64,000 bases of DNA from Paenibacillus sp. GTDB taxonomy: Bacteria > Bacillota > Bacilli > Paenibacillales > YIM-B00363. Below the pieces are notes generated by a model. That model was not told where the DNA came from, did no database searches, and worked only from the letters and a program-made list of their open reading frames with translations. The DNA is taken from positions 62,001-126,000 of the forward strand of contig NZ_DASQNA010000010.1 in assembly GCF_035645195.1 (NCBI RefSeq). Direction: 5' to 3'. The position numbers were made by a program, and so were the translations under genes. Shown piece after piece: positions 58,671 to 64,000 of the stretch. Numbering within the stretch: the first letter of the stretch is position 1; each line of letters begins with the position of its first letter.

Positions 58671-60197
58671 TTATCCCTGCAGTCCCGTGTTCGCTTTCAC
58701 CAAAATCTCGTCATACTTCGCATCGTCTCGCTTCGAAGAGAGATACGTTCCGAGGAAGGCTCCGAGGAAGCCGACCGGGATGGAAATAATGCCGGGGTTC
58801 GCGAGCGGAATGAGCGGGGTGCCGACGAGAATCGCCTTGCCCGCCACCGGATCCCAGACGTTCGGACTGAGCGCGACGAGCAGCAGCGAGCAGCCGAGGC
58901 CCGCCAGCATCCCCGTCACCGCGCCGGCCGTATTGAACCGCCGCCAGAATACCGTAAACACCAGCACCGGCAGGTTCGCGCTCGCCGCGACGGCGAAGGC
59001 CAGAGCGACGAGGAAGGCCACGTTCAGCTTCTGGGCGAACAGCGCCAGCACAATGGAGATGACCGCGACGCCGACGGACGCCAGCTTCGCCGCGACGACC
59101 TGCTCCTTCTCGGTCGCCGTTCCTCTGCGCACGATGTGGCTGTAGAAATCATGCGCGAACGCGGACGCGGCCGAAAGCACGAGGCCGGCGACGACAGCCA
59201 GAATCGTCGCGAACGCGACGGCCGAGACGAACGCGAAGAGGAAGTCGCCGCCGAGCGCTCTGGCAAGCAGCGGGGCCGCCATGTTGCCTGCGGCGTTCGC
59301 GCTCACGATCGCTTCCGTGCCGACGAAAGCGGCGGCGCCGAACCCGAGGAAGATCGTCATGACGTAGAACAGTCCGATGATCCAGGTCGCCACCACGACG
59401 GACTTGCGCGCGGTCGGCGCGTCCTTGACCGTGAAGAACCGAATCAAAATATGCGGCAGTCCCGCCGTGCCGAGCACAAGCGCCATATTCAGCGAGAGGG
59501 TATCCAAGCCGTTCGTGAACTTATTGCCTGGGTTGAGGAACGCCTCCTGCAGCGGGGTAGCCGTCCGCATCTGCTCGAACATCTTCATCACGCTGAAGTC
59601 GAATTTCGAGAAGACGATCAGCGAGATAATGAACGTGCCGGCCATCAGCAGAACGCACTTGATGATCTGCACCCAGCTGGTCGCCGTCATGCCGCCGAAC
59701 ACGACGTACACGGTCATTAGCGCGCCTACGATCAACACGGACGTCGTATATTCGAGACCGAGCAGGAGCTTAATCAACGCGCCCGCGCCGACGAGCTGCG
59801 CGATCATGTAGAAGATGGAGATCGTGACGGAATTCAGCGCCGCCACGCCCCGCACCTTCTTGTTGTCGAAGCGCGCGGCGATCATGTCCGCCATCGTATA
59901 TTTGCCGAGATTGCGCAGCGGTTCCGCGATCAAATAGAGCACGACGAGATAAGCGACCAGAAATCCGATGCTGTAGAAAAATCCGTCGAATCCGTACAGC
60001 GCCACCATTCCCGCGATGCCGAGGAAGGAAGCCGCCGACATATAGTCGCCGGCGATGGCGAGGCCGTTCTGCCAGCCCGACAATCCGCCGCCCGCGGTAT
60101 AAAATTCGCTGGCGGTTTTCGTCTTCCGCGCGGCGTAGTACGTGATGACCAGCGTGCCGGCGACGATGACCAGGAAAAGAAGAAACGCCGTATTCAT
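58671..60197 (-). CDS. actP: ActP-type acetate/solute:cation symporter
   Basis: A 508-residue sodium:solute symporter (SSS family) with about 13 helices. Signature segments are YYAARKTKTASEFYTAGGGL with SGWQNGLAIAGDYMSAASFL at the start and NSVTISIFYMIAQLVGAGAL in the core. Preceded by a DUF485 gene and acsA in the same operon, the arrangement known for acs-yjcH-actP, so acetate or another short-chain carboxylate is the probable substrate. The ATG is 3 bp after the DUF485 stop, with GGAGGGGAGG overlapping that gene. Confidence 0.9.
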   Translation of the reverse strand: MNTAFLLFLVIVAGTLVITYYAARKTKTASEFYTAGGGLSGWQNGLAIAGDYMSAASFLGIAGMVALYGFDGFFYSIGFLVAYLVVLYLIAEPLRNLGKYTMADMIAARFDNKKVRGVAALNSVTISIFYMIAQLVGAGALIKLLLGLEYTTSVLIVGALMTVYVVFGGMTATSWVQIIKCVLLMAGTFIISLIVFSKFDFSVMKMFEQMRTATPLQEAFLNPGNKFTNGLDTLSLNMALVLGTAGLPHILIRFFTVKDAPTARKSVVVATWIIGLFYVMTIFLGFGAAAFVGTEAIVSANAAGNMAAPLLARALGGDFLFAFVSAVAFATILAVVAGLVLSAASAFAHDFYSHIVRRGTATEKEQVVAAKLASVGVAVISIVLALFAQKLNVAFLVALAFAVAASANLPVLVFTVFWRRFNTAGAVTGMLAGLGCSLLLVALSPNVWDPVAGKAILVGTPLIPLANPGIISIPVGFLGAFLGTYLSSKRDDAKYDEILVKANTGLQG

Positions 60198-60200
60198 CGC

Positions 60201-60515
60201 TTACGCCTCCCCTCCGGCTTCCGCCTTGATGTTTTCGGACATTTTATCGAATTGAACGGCCTTCCGCGTGTAGAGGGTGCACAGCGCCCAGGTCATGACG
60301 AACTGCCCGAACGCGAACACCCAAGCCCACGTGATCGGCCCGAGCGCGCTGCCGTTCAACACGTCCGTGTAGGACGTCATGACGGGCAGCACGAAGTAGA
60401 ACGTCAGGAAAAACAGCGACAACGGCAAAATAAACCGCTTCTTCCGGGACATCAACCGACGGAAGCTTTCCGAAGCGGCGATTTTCCGGTAATCGGGCTG
60501 CGTCTTCGTTGTCAT
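60201..60515 (-). CDS. yjcH: DUF485 membrane protein, partner of ActP
   Basis: A 104-residue protein with two transmembrane helices (about 28-50 and 60-85). Begins MTTKTQPDYRKIAASESFRR; family segments FILPLSLFFLTFYFVLPVM and FVMTWALCTLYTRKAVQFD are clear. DUF485 proteins lie next to SSS carboxylate symporters and are thought to help them; the mechanism is not known. GGGAGG precedes ATG. It is 25 bp after acsA and 3 bp before actP. Confidence 0.9.
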   Translation of the reverse strand: MTTKTQPDYRKIAASESFRRLMSRKKRFILPLSLFFLTFYFVLPVMTSYTDVLNGSALGPITWAWVFAFGQFVMTWALCTLYTRKAVQFDKMSENIKAEAGGEA

Positions 60516-60540
60516 CGAACATTCCTCCCTGATCCGTGTC

Positions 60541-62268
60541 TTACTCTTCCAACGTCGACAAATCGCCTGTGGGGAGACCTAGCTCCCGCGCTTTCAATAC
60601 GCGCCTCATGATTTTGCCGGAGCGCGTCTTGGGCAGCGTCGAGACGACTTCGAATTCCCTCGGCGCCGCATGGGCGGACAACCCCGTCTTCACGAAGATG
60701 CGGATGTCCTCGAGCAGCGCCTCCGAAGCCTCGTACCCGTCGCGAAGCGAGATGAACGCCTTAATGATTTCGCCCCGCAGCGGATCGGGCTTCCCGATGA
60801 CGCCCGCTTCGGCGACGGCCGGATGCTCGACCAGCTTGCTCTCCACTTCGAAGGGCCCTACCCGCTCGCCGGACGTATTGATGACGTCGTCGACTCGGCC
60901 TTGGTACCAGAAGTATCCGTCCTCGTCCATATAAGCGGAATCGCCGGAAATATACCAGCCTTCCACGAAATACTCGGCGTATTTGCCGGGGTTGTTCCAA
61001 ATCTCCCGCATCATCGACGGCCAGCCGACGCGGATCGCCAGGTTGCCCATCGTATACGGCGGAAGCTCGTTCCCCCGGTCGTCCAGAATGGCCGCCCGAA
61101 TGCCCGGGAAAGGCTTCCCCATCGAGCCCGGCCGAATGTCCATGCAGGGGAGGTTCACGATCATATGCGCTCCCGTTTCCGTCATCCACCAGGTGTCGTG
61201 AATGCGTCTCCCATAGACCGACAGCCCCCACCGGATGACCTCCGGATTGAGCGGCTCGCCGACCGACAGCACGTGGCGCAGGCTGGAGAAGTCGTAACGC
61301 GCCGCCGTCTCGTCGCCGGCCGACATTAGCATGCGGAACGCCGTCGGCGCGCTGTACCATACGGTCACCCGGTGCTCTTGAATCGTCCGGTACCAGCCTT
61401 CCGCGGAGAAGCGGCCGCCGCGGACCAAGTTCGTCGCGCCGTTGAGCCAAGGCGCGAAGATGCCGTACGACGTTCCGGTCACCCATCCCGGGTCGGCGGT
61501 GCACCAATAGATGTCGTCGTCCCGCAAATCCAGCACCCATTTGCCCGTAATATATTGCTGCACCATCGCATGCTGCACATGCAGGACGCCTTTCGGTTTC
61601 CCGGTCGACCCGGAGGTGTAGTGCAGGATCATCGGATCCTCGAGCGTCCCCCAGGCGATGTCCAGTTCTTCCGACGCGCGGGCCATCGCCTCGTGGAAGT
61701 CGATTTCGCCCTCGCCGTACTCCTCCTGTTCGTCGACGATGATGAGATGCCGCAGCTTCGGCAGCTTGTCGCGCGGAACCCGCTCTTTCAAGGCGGACGT
61801 CGTGACGAGCGCGACCGCCTCCGCGTCGGCCAAGCGATCCGTGACGGCGCTTTCCATGAACGCTTCGAACAGCGGCCCGACGATCGCTCCGATCTTCAGG
61901 GCGCCCACGATGCCGACGTACACTTCCGGCGAGCGAGGCAGGAAGAAGAAGACGCGATCCCCTTTCTCGATCCCGAGATTTCTCAATACATTACCGAACC
62001 GGTTGGACAGCCGCCGCATCCGCTCGAACGTGTACGTCTCCGTCCGGTGCTGATCCACGAAGAGGAGGGCGGTCTTCTCCTTGTTCTCTCCCGCGGCGTG
62101 GCGGTCGATCAACTCGTACCCCATATTGACCTTCCCTGTTTCGTGCCAGCTGAAAGCGGGATGAACGTCTTCGAACGAAAAATTATTGTATGCGGTTTCA
62201 TAATCGGTGACGTGATAGGCTCCCGCTTCGGGCGCCAATCGTTCTCGGCTGTGCTGTATCGTTTCCAT
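60541..62268 (-). CDS. acsA: Acetate-CoA ligase (AMP-forming)
   Basis: A 575-residue enzyme that activates acetate to acetyl-CoA through acetyl-AMP, length like Bacillus AcsA. ATP-binding loop LHYTSGSTGKPKGV, adenylate site TWWMTETGAHMIVN, hinge segment YQGRVDDVINTSGERVGPFE and C-terminal SGKIMRR with the catalytic lysine are present. Tyr-Trp-Cys-Thr-Ala-Asp-Pro-Gly-Trp is the expected acetate pocket region. Operon with DUF485 and ActP makes a scavenging route for external acetate. A cre-like site lies 36-49 bp upstream, as expected for a CcpA-repressed gene; the LytTR system encoded upstream on the same strand may activate it. Confidence 0.94.
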   Translation of the reverse strand: METIQHSRERLAPEAGAYHVTDYETAYNNFSFEDVHPAFSWHETGKVNMGYELIDRHAAGENKEKTALLFVDQHRTETYTFERMRRLSNRFGNVLRNLGIEKGDRVFFFLPRSPEVYVGIVGALKIGAIVGPLFEAFMESAVTDRLADAEAVALVTTSALKERVPRDKLPKLRHLIIVDEQEEYGEGEIDFHEAMARASEELDIAWGTLEDPMILHYTSGSTGKPKGVLHVQHAMVQQYITGKWVLDLRDDDIYWCTADPGWVTGTSYGIFAPWLNGATNLVRGGRFSAEGWYRTIQEHRVTVWYSAPTAFRMLMSAGDETAARYDFSSLRHVLSVGEPLNPEVIRWGLSVYGRRIHDTWWMTETGAHMIVNLPCMDIRPGSMGKPFPGIRAAILDDRGNELPPYTMGNLAIRVGWPSMMREIWNNPGKYAEYFVEGWYISGDSAYMDEDGYFWYQGRVDDVINTSGERVGPFEVESKLVEHPAVAEAGVIGKPDPLRGEIIKAFISLRDGYEASEALLEDIRIFVKTGLSAHAAPREFEVVSTLPKTRSGKIMRRVLKARELGLPTGDLSTLEE

Positions 62269-62303
62269 GCAGACATCGCCTCCGCGTCTTGATTATCGAT
62301 TGC

Positions 62304-62317
62304 TGTAAGCGCTTTAT
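62304..62317. promoter_or_regulatory. cre-like (CcpA) site upstream of acsA
   Basis: TGTAAGCGCTTTAT matches the cre consensus TGNNARCGNWWWCA at 12 of 14 positions, with a palindromic AAGCGCTT core. Located 36-49 bp upstream of the acsA start codon. In Bacillus acsA is repressed by CcpA. Confidence 0.55.
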
Positions 62318-62429
62318 CAGCGTATCACAATTGACTGCCGTGCGGAGGCGCAGCGACCCGAAATGCTCGAAAACGCGCGTCAAATACAAAAAATCGAGTT
62401 CGAACGGCAACGGCTTCCGCCCACCCCGG

Positions 62430-63200
62430 TCACAGGCCCTGCAAGCGGTTCATAAACTCCTTGACCGCTCCTCTCGCCAGCGGAATGCGGCTGCGCTTCG
62501 CGTCCTTCAGCAAAATATTGTAAGCGCCGTTGAACCACGGCTCCAACTCATCGATGCAGTTCAGGTTGACGAGATTGCTGCGGTGCGTGCGGAAGAACGC
62601 CGCGCCGCCCAATTTTTCCTCCAGCTCCTGCAGCGTCAGCTTCGTCGCGTACACCTGCCCGTCCGTCAAGTAGATCCGGGTCCACTTCTCCTCCTTCGCC
62701 GCGTAAGCGACGCTCTCCGGGTCCACCACGACCATGCGGCTGCCGTCGTCGATGAGGAGCCGCGGCTTCACGCCTCCCGCCGGGGCTTTCGGCGGCGCGA
62801 ACGAGGCGGACGCTCCGGAGGGGTGCGCGCGCCGCGCCGCCGAGAGCCGCTGGCGAACCCGCCGAAGCGTCTGCCGAAGCCGCTCCTCGTCGTACGGCTT
62901 CAACAAATAATCCACCGCTTCCAGCCGGAACGCGTCCAGCGCGTATTGTTCGTACGCCGTGGCGAACACGATGTAAGGCGGACGCTCGCTCCGGCGCAGC
63001 CGTTCAGCCGTCTCGACTCCGTCGAAGCCCGGCATATGAATGTCGAGGAAGACGACATCCGGCTCGTGCGCGGCGGCCAATTCCAGCAGCCGCGGCCCGC
63101 TGTCCGCCCACGGCAGCAGCTCGACGTCTTCCTCCTGAGACAACAAGTACAGCAGCTCTTCGCGAGCCAATCGTTCGTCCTCCGCAATCATTACCCTCAT
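62430..63200 (-). CDS. LytTR-family response regulator
   Basis: A 256-residue regulator: receiver domain with IAEDERLAREEL, phosphoacceptor Asp53 in FLDIHMPGFDG and Lys in DYLLKPYDEERL; a disordered Ala/Ser/Pro linker (about 120-145); and a LytTR DNA-binding domain (about 150-256) with FFRTHRSNLVNLNCIDELEP. The ATG overlaps the kinase stop by 4 bp. Together with the upstream sensor it forms a LytS/LytR- or YpdA/YpdB-like pair. It lies 160 bp upstream of acsA, so control of the acetate operon is plausible but unproven. Confidence 0.92.
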   Translation of the reverse strand: MRVMIAEDERLAREELLYLLSQEEDVELLPWADSGPRLLELAAAHEPDVVFLDIHMPGFDGVETAERLRRSERPPYIVFATAYEQYALDAFRLEAVDYLLKPYDEERLRQTLRRVRQRLSAARRAHPSGASASFAPPKAPAGGVKPRLLIDDGSRMVVVDPESVAYAAKEEKWTRIYLTDGQVYATKLTLQELEEKLGGAAFFRTHRSNLVNLNCIDELEPWFNGAYNILLKDAKRSRIPLARGAVKEFMNRLQGL

Positions 63201-64000
63201 GAGCCGTCCCCCTCCCGCTCCCGCGATGCGTCGAATGGAATCGTAAATCGTATAACCGCTCCGCCTTCCGGCGCGTTCGCAAGCCGCAGCCCCGACGCCG
63301 GGCCGAACAGATGGATCAACCGCCGGTTCACGTTATATAACCCGATGCCCGTGCTTCCTCCTCCGGCGGCGGGACGGTCGCCGGGCTCGCCCAGCCGCCC
63401 GGGTTCGAAGCCGACGCCGTTATCCCGCACCTCCACGGCGATGCCGCCCGCAGCCCGCGCGATCTCGATGCGAACCTCGCCGGGGCTCGTGCGGCCCCGA
63501 AATCCGTGCTGGACGCTGTTCTCGACGAGCGGCTGCAGCGTGGAAGGCGGAATGCTCGCCGTCTCGAGCCCGCGCTCACAGGACACCTCGATGGCGAGCC
63601 GATCCTCGAAGCGGATGCGCATCAAGCTGATATACGTTCGGAGATGCTCCAGCTCCTGCGCCAGCGGCACGAGCGGAGACTGCGTCATCGTTAAATTCAT
63701 ACGCAGATACGCCCCTAGCTTCACCGTAATTTGCCGGGCCGCGTTCGGGTCGACGCGGATGAGCGTTACAATCGCGTTCAACGTATTAAACAAGAAATGC
63801 GGATTGATTTGCGCCTGCAGCGCTTTCAGCTCGGCGTCCTTCATCAGCTCCCGCAGCTGCTCGGCCATGGCGAGATCCAGCTGGATGCCGATCAGCTTGC
63901 TAAGGCCTCTAGCGAGCGCCTCCTCTACGGCGCTGATCTGCCGCACGCTCTGGAAATACAGCTTGATCAGCCCCGCCGTCTTCCCCCCGCTGCTGAACGG
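63197..64000 (-). CDS. LytS-type sensor histidine kinase, N-terminus outside window
   Basis: The visible C-terminal 267 residues include a GAF-like end segment (SSGGKTAGLIKLYFQ) joined to VEEALARGLSKLIGIQLDLA, the phosphoacceptor domain LKALQAQINPHFLFNTLNAI (His-kinase type of the LytS/YpdA class) and an ATPase domain (LVENSVQHGFRG, RDNGVGFEPGR, STGIGLYNVNRRL). The reading frame remains open to the window edge, so the N-terminal sensor, probably membrane-bound, is missing. It is coupled to the LytTR regulator by a 4-bp overlap. Confidence 0.9.
   Translation of the reverse strand, partial: PFSSGGKTAGLIKLYFQSVRQISAVEEALARGLSKLIGIQLDLAMAEQLRELMKDAELKALQAQINPHFLFNTLNAIVTLIRVDPNAARQITVKLGAYLRMNLTMTQSPLVPLAQELEHLRTYISLMRIRFEDRLAIEVSCERGLETASIPPSTLQPLVENSVQHGFRGRTSPGEVRIEIARAAGGIAVEVRDNGVGFEPGRLGEPGDRPAAGGGSTGIGLYNVNRRLIHLFGPASGLRLANAPEGGAVIRFTIPFDASREREGDGS

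Noticed and set aside
1-64000. CRISPR arrays, tRNA or rRNA genes, phage or transposase genes
   Set aside because: No spaced direct repeats, cloverleaf-like or rRNA sequences, and no integrase or transposase translation were seen on either strand.

Overview
The window looks like a stretch of a high-GC member of the Paenibacillaceae (Paenibacillus/Cohnella-like, Bacillota). Supporting signs are strong AGGAGG-type ribosome binding sites, GTG/TTG starts, a YdjO-like protein, a SpoIID-like protein, copper-amine-oxidase-type stalk domains, an ndh operon arranged as in Bacillus, a CIRCE element and a cre-like site. Genus and species cannot be fixed from the sequence alone. No rRNA, tRNA, CRISPR array, phage or complete insertion sequence was seen.

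Layout. 0-1.8 kb: ndh and its DUF1641 partner, with two TGTGA-N6-TCACA (Rex/Fnr-type) sites. 1.8-8.7 kb: a five-gene lipoprotein/ABC cassette combining a solute-binding lipoprotein with a MacA-like adaptor, a giant FtsX permease and two ATPases, one with an AbrB-like tail. 8.8-10.9 kb: hemerythrin, a tiny ORF, azoreductase. 10.9-14.2 kb: an OmpR-type two-component system with an acyltransferase; its promoter carries the same TTTAAG-N5-TTTAAG element as the ABC cassette promoter. 14.2-23.4 kb: metabolic and regulatory genes (histidine phosphatase, Lrp/YitT pair, threonine-aldolase-like enzyme, TetR/MFS pair with twin operators, uridine kinase, Gfo/Idh/MocA oxidoreductase, HD-GYP phosphodiesterase). 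23.5-25.6 kb: an AT-rich accessory patch with an APH-like kinase. 25.6-30.8 kb: a two-component system plus ABC exporter operon. 31-36 kb: a stalk-domain Cu/Zn SOD, membrane proteins, a MerR/CCPF-protein/YnfA divergent unit, and a LysR/dinucleotide-binding protein pair. 36-39 kb: a ComP-like kinase and LuxR-type regulator. 39.6-42.9 kb: a sugar nucleotidyltransferase, glycosyltransferase and six-hairpin protein operon. 43 kb: a self-contained CIRCE-controlled mini-unit. 44.4-57 kb: a PAS-PAS-PAS-XRE regulator and two signalling operons joining chemotaxis proteins to c-di-GMP enzymes, with YdjO, SpoIID-like and CHRD genes between them. 57-64 kb: a flavin monooxygenase-like gene, the acetate module (acsA, DUF485, ActP-type symporter) and a LytTR two-component system cut by the window end.

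How the parts work together. Most of the window is environmental sensing and envelope defence: five two-component systems, two FtsX-type ABC systems, redox and metal enzymes, and two signalling operons in which receptor, CheW, CheA, CheY-like regulator and CheC are linked to diguanylate cyclase and phosphodiesterase genes. The strongest leads are (i) the two-component system and hybrid SBP/exporter cassette joined by an identical, equally placed binding element; (ii) the CIRCE mini-gene with its own promoter and terminator; (iii) the split chemosensory/c-di-GMP module; and (iv) the MerR-type divergent promoter driving a CCPF-motif protein.
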